A DNA stretch of 64,000 nucleotides from Aspidapion aeneum (Eukaryota > Arthropoda > Insecta > Coleoptera > Brentidae): the NCBI GenBank assembly GCA_963576565.1, contig OY755046.1, positions 53,733,471 through 53,797,470 of the forward strand, in the 5' to 3' direction. Below the pieces are notes generated by a model. That model was not told the DNA's origin, made no database searches, and was given only the letters and a program-made list of their open reading frames with translations. Shown piece after piece: positions 34,658 through 43,739 of the stretch. Every line of letters begins with the position of its first letter. The first letter of the stretch is position 1. The position numbers and the translations under genes are program-made.

Positions 34658-34681
34658 TGGCCCATACGAGCGGATTGAACT
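34658..34681 (+). promoter_or_regulatory. primer-binding site candidate of nested BEL
   Basis: TGGCCCATACGAGCGGATTG starts just after the LTR. Its complement contains TTCAATCC followed by an acceptor-like stretch ending CCA, which resembles a tRNA T-loop and 3' end. Confidence 0.55.
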
Positions 34682-34715
34682 ACTCATAGGGTTTTTTAAG
34701 TAAGAAAATATTAAT

Positions 34716-34853
34716 CGATAGTTTTCGATATTTAATTTCTCGAAATATTTTTGATCGAAGTAGGATCTTTCGATACTCTCAATATTTTCTTCTTCAATTT
34801 TTATCGATATTTTGGATCGACGTCAATATCGATATATCGATATTTTTTCGATA
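34716..34853. promoter_or_regulatory. cluster of seven CGATA / TATCGATA motifs
   Basis: CGATA starts at 34716, 34726, 34771, 34805, 34830, 34838 and 34849. Several are part of ATCGAT or TATCGAT palindromes. In Drosophila, clustered CGATA and TATCGATA are bound by BEAF-32 and DREF. Whether this insect uses them so is inference. Confidence 0.4.
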
Positions 34854-35119
34854 TTTGGAAGTATTACCTACTCAAGTAAAAAACCTCAACTCAATTTACT
34901 TTAAAAAAGAAAAATAATAATTTTATTTGTTTTATTATTTTAATATAAAATTCCAAGTAGGTATTTTTCTAAAAGTGACGATATTATTTTGTATCAGGCG
35001 AACACAATTTTTTGTTGATTTTAGTGCACAGTTTTTTAGCAAAGGTGTTTTTTTATTGGATATGGGTATAACCATATACTTAGTATAGTAAATTGGTATA
35101 CACTTTGAATTTTCAAAAT

Positions 35120-35860
35120 AGTTGGTTTTTTGGATTGCTACTCTAAGCGGCCATACATGCAACAATTTTTTTTACTAAATTTTCTAATTTGCAATTTTTT
35201 GGATTGCTACTCGAAGCCGTCCATACTTGCAACATTTTTTTGAAAATTCAATTTTCTAATTTTGCGATTTTCTCAATTTTTGTTTTTTTTTTTAAATTCT
35301 CAATTTGTTTTGGATTGCTACTCGAAGCCGTCCATACTTGTAACTTTTTTAGAAAATAATTTTTTTCTAATTTTGCAATTTTCTCAATTTCGATTTTTTT
35401 AAATTCTCAATTTGTTTTGGATTGCTACTCGAAGCCGTCCATACTTGTAACTTTTTTAGAAAATAATTTTTTTCTAATTTTGCAATTTTCTCAATTTCGA
35501 TTTTTTTAAAGTCTCAATTTGTTTTGGATTGCTACTCGAAGCCGTCCATACTTGTAACTTTTTTAGAAAATAATTTTTTTCTAATTTTGCAATTTTCTCA
35601 ATTTCGATTTTTTCAAATTCTCAATTTGTTTTGGATCACTTCTCGAGATCGTCCATACTTGTAACTTTTTTTAGAAATTCAATTTTCTAATTTTGCGATT
35701 TTCTCAATTTTGATTTTTTCAAATTCTCAATTCGTTTTAGATTAGTACTCGAAGCCGTCCATACTTATAATTTTTTTTTTGAAATATTATTTTCTAATCT
35801 TGCGACTCTCAATTTTTAATTTTTTTAATTCTCAATTTGCAACAATTTCTTTGAAAACTC
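35120..35860 (+). repeat. ~107-bp tandem array in nested BEL leader
   Basis: GGATTGCTACTCGAAGCCGT and its variants occur at 35132, 35201, 35312, 35419, 35526, 35633 and 35739. The central units are 106-107 bp apart; the first spacings are irregular (69 and 111). Each unit has TTTTGCAATTTTCTCAATTT between motifs. It is non-coding and ends about 80 bp before the gag ATG. Confidence 0.85.
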
Positions 35861-35941
35861 GATTTTGTAATTTTTTAATTTTCTCAAATTTTTAAATTTT
35901 TTCTCAAATTCTTAATTGGTCTTGATTTTTACGAATAAACC

Positions 35942-36964
35942 ATGGCTGACGAACTTAAACAAATTCAAAATTTACGCCAAACGGAGTTTCAAAAACTTAA
36001 AGAAATTCACGTTACAGCAAGTAAAGTTAACCAGGGCGATGAAAGCCAGATTCCAGTTTTCAGATGCATGTATTTGAGCGTCCAATCTATTTATGAAAAA
36101 TTTTATGAATATCACAACCAGGTTGTCATTTTGATCTCTGAAGATGATAAGGCCTTTAACACTGAGGATAATGTCCGCAAACTATTCGACTTAATGTATT
36201 ATCAATGCAAAGCATACTTTTTTAAATTACCAACAGAAACATTGAATTTAAATCACAATTTTCAATCTAATCCATCCTCTACTCAATCTCAACATTGTTT
36301 CCAACCAAAACTAGATTTTGAAATACCTATTTTCAAAGGAAATATTGAATCATTTCAATCCTTTATCGATATTTTTGATGCATTAGTGCACACAAATAAA
36401 AATATTCCAAAAATTTTGAAGTTTTCGACTTTAAAACCTCATGTTACTGGTTCTGCATTATCGGTAATCGACAATTTACTATTATCTGATGATAATTATG
36501 ACATAGCCTATGCAACTCTGCGCAACCGATTTATCAATCCCCGTTCATTGGCAACGAATTTATGGAAAAATTTGGAAAATGCACCAAATGTATCTACAGA
36601 TAATCCCACAGCTGTGAGAAATTTATTGGATACTTTTTCAAAAAATATTGCTGCTTTAACTAATGTCGGCTTGCCTACTCAATATTGGGACTTTATTCTG
36701 GTACAAATGATTCTCAAACGCTTACCTGTTTCTATAGTCACTCGTTTTGAACTTTTTTATGAGGACTCTAATAATATTCCATCTTTAAAAGTTCTCATGG
36801 ATTTTCTACATAAAAATTGTATGGCTTTAGATAACATTCAGGTCTCTCCTGCCTATAAACCAAAACCTCAATTTTCAAAACCAACTCATTTTAAAAACCA
36901 AACTTTATCTAAACAAAGTCCGGTTTTAAATACTTATATGGCTCAGACGCAATCTCAAGGTTAA
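35942..36964 (+). CDS. nested BEL/Pao gag (ends at in-frame TAA)
   Basis: The start ATG (CCATGG context) follows a long leader and opens the polyprotein. The first 340 residues are the BEL gag matrix/capsid region, including the IPIFKGNIESFQSFIDIFDA block shared in style with the element at position 2 (there FLDMYNSSVHNN). A TAA at 36962 interrupts between the capsid and the zinc knuckles, yet the same frame stays open afterwards. It is either a single nonsense mutation or a programmed readthrough point. I favour mutation because the stop falls inside gag, not at its end. Confidence 0.8.
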   Translation: MADELKQIQNLRQTEFQKLKEIHVTASKVNQGDESQIPVFRCMYLSVQSIYEKFYEYHNQVVILISEDDKAFNTEDNVRKLFDLMYYQCKAYFFKLPTETLNLNHNFQSNPSSTQSQHCFQPKLDFEIPIFKGNIESFQSFIDIFDALVHTNKNIPKILKFSTLKPHVTGSALSVIDNLLLSDDNYDIAYATLRNRFINPRSLATNLWKNLENAPNVSTDNPTAVRNLLDTFSKNIAALTNVGLPTQYWDFILVQMILKRLPVSIVTRFELFYEDSNNIPSLKVLMDFLHKNCMALDNIQVSPAYKPKPQFSKPTHFKNQTLSKQSPVLNTYMAQTQSQG

Positions 36965-39319
36965 GAAGCCTTCACTTCAACCCCTCCTCAACAAAATAAC
37001 TTAACTTGCTCAATTTGCAACTCAGGTTCGCATAATATTTTTAAATGTCAAGAGTTCTTATCAAAAACTCCTCACGATCGCTTTCAACTAGCTAAGGTAA
37101 AAAAGTTATGCATCAACTGTTTATCCAAAGCTCATAAAACTTCCTTGTGTCAATCTACCTCTAAATGTCACAAATGTGAATCCTTGCATCATACATATTT
37201 GTGCTTTTCTACGCGTCAAAACCGCAATGACGTTTCTGAATCGAATCAACATCCTAACAATCCATCTACTGACCCACTTTTTACTGGTTTTACCAATGTC
37301 AAAAAAAGTACGTTACTTTCTACCGCCCGTATCGAAGTTTTAGATAGCAAAGGGACCTATCAACCTCTGCGCTGCCTTTTAGATACTGGGAGTATGACGT
37401 CTATTATAACCTCAAAATGTCTCAATCGTTTAGGACTTAAACCCTCCTCTACTTCAGTTCAATTGTCTGGTCTAGGCACAATGCAAACTTTTGTGGATCA
37501 AGAAGTTACTTTGTCTCTCCACCCTTTTCAAAGGACTAATCCAGTTTTTACAGTCGATGCTCTTGTCGTGTCCAAAGTCAGCGAAAGTTTGCCTCCCTAT
37601 GAGCTCTCTACTGACACCTGGTGTCACTTAGCTAATATTCGATTGGCTGACGAAGAGTTTCACAGCCCTGGTCAGGTTGATATCTTATTAGGTGCTGATA
37701 TTTATGGTAAACTTTTACTGGATGGACATATCCGAGGCGGTCCAGATCAACCTGATGCAATTAATACAGTATTTGGTTATGTTTTAATGGGCAAAGTCTC
37801 AACAAGAGCCCCTCAAGCAATTTCTGCTATGTTCTGTCATATCGAAGATTCTGTTTCTTTGGATGCTCAAATTGAACGATTTTGGCAGATAGAAGATGTT
37901 CCTAAAGTCACGTGTCTATCTCCAGATGATCAAAAATGTGAAAAGATATTTCAGGAAAGTTTTCAAAGGGACGAAACTGGGAGATTTATTATCAAATTGC
38001 CCTTTAGGGATGATTCTAATCCTTGCTTTCCCGGGATACGATCTCTAGCATTAAATCGATTTTATTCACTGGAACGTTCACTGCATAAACAGCCTCAACT
38101 TTTTTCTCAATATTGTGATTTTATTCAAGAATTTCTCGATCTCGATCACATGGAGTTATCTAATGATGTAAAACTCAATTCATTTTATTTACCACATCAC
38201 TGCGTTATGAGACCAGAAAGTTTAACAACTAAATTACGCGTAGTTTTTAATGGCTCTGCACATTTACCCAATCAACCCTCTCTAAATTCAAAATTGTATT
38301 CTGGTCCTAAACTTCAAAATGATATTTTCACAATTTTACTCAATTTTCGAACTTACACCTATACTCTTACAGCAGATATCTCAAAAATGTTTAGACAATT
38401 AATTGTTCATTCCGACCACCAAAATTACCAAAAAATCTTATGGAGATTTTCTACCTCAGAACCAATTCAAGAATATCGAATAAAACGACTTGTTTATGGT
38501 CTAACTTCCTCTCCATACCTTGCTATTCGAGTTCTTCATCAACTAGCAGAAGAAGAGGGTCCTACATATCCTTTAGCTGCTGAAGCTTTACGCAATTCAA
38601 CCTATGTTGATGATATAGTTACTGGAAGCTCTTCCTTTGAGTCTGCGCAGATGTTACAACAACAACTTGTTGATTTGCTAAGAAAAGGAGGCTTTGAACT
38701 CCAAAAATGGTCCAGTAACTGCCCACAGCTTCTAACTCAGCTTTCTCCATCGGAAGTATCGATTAATTCTCTCAATTTTGACTCCGATTCTAATACAGAT
38801 TCCTCTCTAAAAGTACTAGGTTTGGAATGGAGTGCTTCTTCTGACTCTTTTCGATTTTTCGTCAAATTTCCTGATAAACCTTGTACTAAGCGGAATCTTT
38901 TATCAAGCCTTGCTCAAATTTTTGATCCGCTGGGAATTATTTCCCCTTCTACTTTTCTCATTAAACATTTAATTCAACAATTGTGGAAGCTAAAGTTATC
39001 TTGGGACTCCCCGCCTCCTCAAGAAATCGTCCAACTCTGGACGAAATATATTAAAGACGTATCGTGCTTTCAAGAATTTCAATTGCCTCGACTTATTGTT
39101 CCTAGCTCAACTAACCGTATTGAACTTCATTGCTTTGGAGATGCAAGTGAGAAAGGATATTGTAGTGTGTTATATTGTCGATGTTTTCTCAATTCTGGAG
39201 AAATTGCTGTAAAGTTTATTTGTTCTAAAGCCAAAGTAGCTCCACTAAAAACCGTATCTCTTCCTCGACTTGAACTTAATGCAGCAGTTCTCTGCGCTCG
39301 ATTAGCTTCTTTTGTTTGA
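36965..39319 (+). CDS. nested BEL/Pao knuckles, protease, reverse transcriptase, RNase H start
   Basis: This continues the gag frame directly. CCHC knuckles (CSICNSGSHNIFKC near 37009, CINCLSKAHKTSLC near 37110) are followed by an aspartic protease with LLDTGSMTS (about 37378). Reverse transcriptase has LTADISKMFRQL (about 38360) and YVDDIV (about 38602). The RNase H start is CFGDASEKGYC (about 39130), ending at a TGA (39317). The frame stays the same past this stop, so one base change accounts for it, most simply in a codon for tryptophan. Confidence 0.85.
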   Translation, partial: EAFTSTPPQQNNLTCSICNSGSHNIFKCQEFLSKTPHDRFQLAKVKKLCINCLSKAHKTSLCQSTSKCHKCESLHHTYLCFSTRQNRNDVSESNQHPNNPSTDPLFTGFTNVKKSTLLSTARIEVLDSKGTYQPLRCLLDTGSMTSIITSKCLNRLGLKPSSTSVQLSGLGTMQTFVDQEVTLSLHPFQRTNPVFTVDALVVSKVSESLPPYELSTDTWCHLANIRLADEEFHSPGQVDILLGADIYGKLLLDGHIRGGPDQPDAINTVFGYVLMGKVSTRAPQAISAMFCHIEDSVSLDAQIERFWQIEDVPKVTCLSPDDQKCEKIFQESFQRDETGRFIIKLPFRDDSNPCFPGIRSLALNRFYSLERSLHKQPQLFSQYCDFIQEFLDLDHMELSNDVKLNSFYLPHHCVMRPESLTTKLRVVFNGSAHLPNQPSLNSKLYSGPKLQNDIFTILLNFRTYTYTLTADISKMFRQLIVHSDHQNYQKILWRFSTSEPIQEYRIKRLVYGLTSSPYLAIRVLHQLAEEEGPTYPLAAEALRNSTYVDDIVTGSSSFESAQMLQQQLVDLLRKGGFELQKWSSNCPQLLTQLSPSEVSINSLNFDSDSNTDSSLKVLGLEWSASSDSFRFFVKFPDKPCTKRNLLSSLAQIFDPLGIISPSTFLIKHLIQQLWKLKLSWDSPPPQEIVQLWTKYIKDVSCFQEFQLPRLIVPSSTNRIELHCFGDASEKGYCSVLYCRCFLNSGEIAVKFICSKAKVAPLKTVSLPRLELNAAVLCARLASFV

Positions 39320-41209
39320 AACTGCTTTCTAAACAAACTTCCATTAGATAAAATATATTGTTATACTGACTCCATGGTGACTCTCAGGTGGATTAATTCT
39401 TCACCTCATGAGTGGCGCACTTATGTGAGCAATCGGGTTTCTTTAATACAGGACAAAATACCTGCCTCTTCCTGGTTTTATGTTCCATCTAAACAAAATC
39501 CTGCTGATGTAGGTTCGCGAGGAATGCTACCCTCCGATTTAGTAAACTGTTCCTTATGGTGGGCGGCACCAGTTTTAACTGATCCTAATTTTCCACCTTT
39601 AGAACCTATTTCATTTTGCGAAACCAGCGAAGTTTCTCTAGAACAGCGTCCTGTAGTTCAAGTGAATTCTGCTATCACCGTTCCTAACATTCTCGACTCT
39701 CTTATTCAAGATAAGTCTTCTTTAGACGAATCTACCCGCATTCTTGCTTACGTTCTACGATTTATCAATAATTGTCGTTCTCAAAAACTCAAAAAACATA
39801 AATTTTCTGGGAATTTATCTTCATTTGAATTATACAACTCAACTTTGCAATTTGTAAAACATACTCAATCCCTCTATTTTTCAAAAGAGATAGAACTTAT
39901 TCAGCAAAATAAAATAGTTCCAAAAGCTTTACTCAAACTTTCATTGTTTTTTGATCATCAAAAAATATTAAGGGTGGGAAGTCGACTCAAGAATGCTCCT
40001 ATTTCCTTTTCAAGTAAATTTCCAGCTTTACTTCCGAGTCGTTGTATCTTGACTAATCGAATCATCGAAGCAACACATTTGAAGTACTTGCATGCTGGAG
40101 TACAAACCACTCATTTTCTAATTCTCCAACGTTACTGGATATGCGATGCTAAACGTTCTATTCGAAGAGTTCTAGCTCAATGTGTGAGATGTTGGAAAAC
40201 AAAACCTATCTCAACCGTTCCTGTCATGGGTAATTTACCATTAAACCGAGTTTCTGTTCACAAACCCTTTCTTCATGTTGGCGTAGATTATGCTGGCCCG
40301 TTCGATATCGTTATGTCCAGAGCTCGAGGTACTATCAAACTCAAATCCTATTTATGTCTATTTATCTGTCTTTCTGTCAAAGCAGTCCACTTAGAACTCG
40401 TTTCAGATCTTACTGCTAATGCTTTTCTGGCTGCTTTTAAACGGTTTATTAGTAGACGTGGCCGTGTGGAAGCTATTTACTCAGATAATGGTACAAATTT
40501 TGTAAAAGCCTATAAAATGTTAAATCAATATGCTTCTGAAGCCGCTGCCAAGGAAAGTATAACTTGGCATTTCAATCCTCCCTCAGCTCCACACTTTGGA
40601 GGACTTTGGGAATCTAATATCAAATCTGTAAAAACACATTTAGTACGTGTTCTCGGAGATCAAGTTCTGAGTTATGAAGAACTCTACACAGTTTTTACTC
40701 AAATCGAAGCAATTATCAACTCTCGACCTCTAACTCCAATTAGCAACGATCCAAATGATTTTGGAGCTCTCACACCGGGTAATTTTTTGACTATGGAGTC
40801 TCTAGCAGCTCCCATAGAGCCTAGTTACGAATCAATTCCCGTCAATCGACTTTCTCGTTGGCAAATTTTAACAAAAATTCACCAACATTTTTGGACTCGC
40901 TGGTCCAAAGAGTACCTTCATACTTTACATCAGAAAGTTAAATGGCACAAGTCTTCTCCAGGTCTTAAGCCTGGTACTCTGGTTGTGATCAAACAAGATA
41001 ATGTGTCTCCTTTAAACTGGCCAATGGGACGCATTATTGAAACTTTTCCGGGTTCTGACGGAATTGTTCGGGTAGCAACGGTTAGAACCAGGGATGGTGT
41101 TTTTAAAAGACCAGCTGTTAAGTTATGCCCATTGAACCAATTGAACACAATCTCTAAAATGCAGTGCATTTTGGTGGGCGGCAAATGGTCCGTACACCAC
41201 TGTATATAA
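39320..41209 (+). CDS. nested BEL/Pao RNase H end and integrase
   Basis: The same frame continues after the TGA. It holds the end of RNase H (YTDSMVTLRWINSSPHEW), the linker with ADVGSRG and LWWAAP, and an integrase HHCC region (HLKYLHAGVQTTHF...CVRCWKTKP, about 40077-40207). The catalytic triad is in GVDYAGPF, YSDNGTNFV and FGGLWES, and a C-terminal domain ends KLCPLNQ. The frame has no stop before the 3' LTR and terminates at a TAA inside it (41207). The last few residues therefore come from the LTR, unlike the first BEL element, which stops before its purine tract. Confidence 0.87.
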   Translation, partial: NCFLNKLPLDKIYCYTDSMVTLRWINSSPHEWRTYVSNRVSLIQDKIPASSWFYVPSKQNPADVGSRGMLPSDLVNCSLWWAAPVLTDPNFPPLEPISFCETSEVSLEQRPVVQVNSAITVPNILDSLIQDKSSLDESTRILAYVLRFINNCRSQKLKKHKFSGNLSSFELYNSTLQFVKHTQSLYFSKEIELIQQNKIVPKALLKLSLFFDHQKILRVGSRLKNAPISFSSKFPALLPSRCILTNRIIEATHLKYLHAGVQTTHFLILQRYWICDAKRSIRRVLAQCVRCWKTKPISTVPVMGNLPLNRVSVHKPFLHVGVDYAGPFDIVMSRARGTIKLKSYLCLFICLSVKAVHLELVSDLTANAFLAAFKRFISRRGRVEAIYSDNGTNFVKAYKMLNQYASEAAAKESITWHFNPPSAPHFGGLWESNIKSVKTHLVRVLGDQVLSYEELYTVFTQIEAIINSRPLTPISNDPNDFGALTPGNFLTMESLAAPIEPSYESIPVNRLSRWQILTKIHQHFWTRWSKEYLHTLHQKVKWHKSSPGLKPGTLVVIKQDNVSPLNWPMGRIIETFPGSDGIVRVATVRTRDGVFKRPAVKLCPLNQLNTISKMQCILVGGKWSVHHCI

Positions 41210-41698
41210 AAATTGTGTCGTCCCAAAATTTAAATAATAAATTAATAATTGTTTCTTCGATTCTTTTGCTTTCTAATTTCATTCGACCGCGCAAAAAACA
41301 AGCCTTTTTTTTTGTCTCAACTGAGCGCGACGCAGCGATCCCGAAAAGTGCATATAAAAATACTTTTATCAGTACAAATTTTTCTGCTCGACTGAAAACA
41401 TTTTAAGAATACCTACGTCTTCTTATTTTTTAATTTTGTGCTCAAAATAACTCAAACCATTCAATTCAATTCAATATACTACAGAGTGATTCTTACGATT
41501 ACGCCACGAGGTGATCAACCAAAGACGAGGAGGTAGGCCTACCCAGGGAAGAAAACATCAAGAAACCGGTAAGTTGGGATAAAAAAAGGCCGTAGTAATT
41601 TTTCTTACAAACCCTGAGCGAGTTCATTTTAAAGCTTGCTGTCTATCGAAGGAACTAACATCGCTGAAAAATTATTTAGGAAACGTTAATATAATTTA
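41186..41698 (+). repeat. 3' LTR of nested BEL/Pao element
   Basis: 513 bp, from TGGTCCG to ATAATTTA, following the purine-rich tract TTTTGGTGGGCGGCAAA (41169-41185). It matches the 5' LTR apart from a ~40-bp deletion and a handful of substitutions. Confidence 0.92.
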
Positions 41699-41996
41699 GT
41701 TTCTGATTAGAACGGATCATGCTGCGTTACAGTGGCTCATGAAAATGAAACAACCTGAGGGGCAAGTCGCGAGATGGATAGAAAAGCTACAACAATACCA
41801 TTATCAAATTAAGCACCGAGCAGGAAGGGTGCATAATAATGCAGATGCATTGTCCAGAAGACCTTGCCCCGAGGATTGTAAACATTGCAGGAAAATTGAC
41901 CAGAAAGAAGGAATTACCTACGTGCGCCAGATAAAGTTAGAACCAGATGAAGAATGGATGTCGGCTTCGAACGAACGAAAGAACCACACAACTTAA
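41699..41996 (+). pseudogene. gypsy RNase H second part and linker
   Basis: This resumes the gypsy pol frame in the same phase as before the BEL insertion. The first codons carry the RNase H TDHAALQWL motif, then RWIEKLQQYHYQIKHRAG and NADALSRRPC, the usual end of the domain. The frame is lost near 41985, with homologous sequence continuing in the next frame, so this is a third break in this copy. Confidence 0.85.
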
Positions 41997-43281
41997 CGAC
42001 AAAGATGTAGGACCTATCTTGCGATTGAAAGAAGAGAACAAGCCACGACCATCATGGCAAGATATCGCAAACCAAGGGGTGATATTCAAATCACTGTGGG
42101 CACAATGGGATTCACTGATAGTAGAAGAAAACATCCTTAAACGTGCCTGGGAAAGTGCCGATGGCCTTACTGTGATTAATCAAGTAGTGGTTCCTAGGAG
42201 CATGGTAGACAATATAATGGCCGAATGCCATGGTGGAAAATCAGGCGCGCACCTAGGCATAAATAAAACCATGGACAAAATTCGAAACCGATTTTATTGG
42301 GTCAATTACTTTCAAGATGTGAAAAACTGGTGCCCCCGATGTTCGACTTGTGCAGCCAGCCAAGGTCCCAAAACAAGGTCCAGAGGTCAAATGAAACAAT
42401 ATAACGTAGGTCTGCCATTCGAACGCATTGCTATTGATGTGGCCGGACCATTTCCAGAAACTAAAAAGGGCAACAAATACATCCTTGTTGTCATGGATTA
42501 TTTTAGCAAATGGCCAGAAGTTTTTGCTTTGCCTAACCAAGAGGCCGCTACAGTTGCAGAAGTTCTGGTAAATGATGTTTTCAGCCGATTTGGCATTCCT
42601 TTGGAACTACATTCAGATCAAGGAAGAAACTTTGAATCAAAGCTCTTCCAGAATCTCTGTGACCTTTTAGGAATACATAAAACACGGACTACTGCTTTGC
42701 ATCCGCAGTCAGATGGCATGGTTGAAAGATTTAATAAAACAATAGAGGAACATCTTTGCAAAGTTGTTGATGAGCACCAAACAGATTGGGACCAATATAT
42801 TCCATTGTTTTTGATGGCCTATAGAACTGCCATTCACAATACGACAGGAGCTACTCCATCTAGTATCCTGTTTGGTAGAGAACTGCGTTTACCATGTGAT
42901 ATCATGTTTGGTTCACCTGAAGAAGCACACTTAGAGGTTAATGACTATGTCGAACGTTTAAGGCACAAGCTGCACGATATCCATGAAGTGGTTAGAGAGC
43001 GAATAGATATAGCCAGTGACCGCATGAAAGCGAGATATGACCTGAAAGCAAACTCTTCAGGGTTCAAAGAGAATGATCAAGTCTGGCTATACAATCCTCA
43101 ACGCAAGAAAGGAAGATCACCTAAGTTGACACCACCATGGGAAGGGCCTTATAAAGTTGTTAAGAGAATTAATGATGTAGTCTACCGAATCCAGAGAAGC
43201 CCGAAGTCCAAGATGAAAGTTGTTCATCTAGACAGACTAAAACCTTACCTGGGAAATGTTGATCGAGACGATCAAACCTGA
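41947..43281 (+). pseudogene. gypsy integrase
   Basis: The frame runs to a TGA at 43279 just before the purine tract. HHCC zinc region: HGGKSGAHLGINKTMDKIRN...CPRCSTCAAS (about 42228-42356). Catalytic residues lie in AIDVAGPF (about 42430), LHSDQGRNF (about 42608) and DGMVERFNKT (about 42711). A C-terminal SH3-like region has WLYNPQRKKG and GPYKVVKRINDVVYRI (about 43145), a GPY/F-type module. There is no chromodomain after it and no env. The reading frame begins out of phase with the RNase H part because of the upstream indel. Confidence 0.88.
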
Positions 43282-43293
43282 AGAGGAGGAGAT

Positions 43294-43633
43294 AGGAATT
43301 TATTTAGGTTTAGTGTAGTATTAGGTCGATTTATCTTAAGGTTGTATTCTTAGTCTAGGTTTTAGTTGCGTTGTCTGTGGCTGCCGGAAAGTTCGAGAGA
43401 GATGGACGATCCTATATATAGGGCCGGGGTCGCGCACCAGGCAGTCAGTTACAGATACCGTACTGTAGTGGTCGTGAGATTAACACGAAGTTGATAGACC
43501 GATTATAGTTGTGAATTATTAGCAAGTTATTACTAAGTTTAAGTGCGTGTTTTTGTACATAATTTGGAGAAATAAATTGACGTATCGTTTTCAACAATTG
43601 CAAGTTTTAATTTGTCGTTGTGAACCCGTAACA
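43294..43633 (+). repeat. 3' LTR of gypsy element (42-bp deletion)
   Basis: Matches the 5' LTR but lacks 42 bp covering the left half of the HSE-like inverted repeat. The deletion ends lie at the short repeat GGCT, so microhomology loss is likely. The TATA and initiator are retained (about 43416-43455). Confidence 0.88.
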
Positions 43634-43739
43634 ATATGTATGTAACATGTAATTAATAAATGTTCGGATTATCCGTGCTTTTCACTTATCCGTGCCTCGT
43701 CCGGCCCCGTGGAGCACGGATAATCGGGGTTCTACTGTA

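Larger units (their letters stand above)
34105..41698 (+). mobile_element. BEL/Pao retrotransposon nested in the gypsy RNase H
   Basis: It is bounded by LTRs starting TGGTCCGTACACC and flanked by an exact 5-bp target duplication GTTTC (34100-34104 and 41699-41703). Between the LTRs are a primer site, a repeat-rich leader and one gag-pol frame with two in-frame stops. It lies in the same orientation as the host element. Confidence 0.95.
29473..43633 (+). mobile_element. Ty3/Gypsy LTR retrotransposon interrupted by a BEL/Pao element
   Basis: The order is 5' LTR, primer-binding site, repeat-rich leader, gag, pol (protease, reverse transcriptase, split RNase H, integrase), purine tract AAGAGGAGGAGA (43281-43292), 3' LTR. 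No env frame is present. Subtracting the 7.6-kb BEL insertion leaves about 6.6 kb, normal for the group. The LTRs differ by about five substitutions plus one 42-bp deletion by eye. A clean target duplication at the outer ends could not be identified. Confidence 0.9.
29141..43737. mobile_element. pogo-like MITE split by the gypsy element
   Basis: The left TIR CAGTAGAACCCCGGTTATCC (29141) and the right TIR GGATAATCGGGGTTCTACTG (ending 43737) match apart from one base and are flanked by TA on both sides (29139-29140, 43738-43739). That is the Tc1/mariner-pogo signature. Near the left end a 16-bp unit GGATTATCCGGGCTGC is repeated four times (29167-29230) and then trails off. The halves 29141-29472 and 43634-43737 sum to about 435 bp. 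Everything between is the gypsy insertion. Confidence 0.85.
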
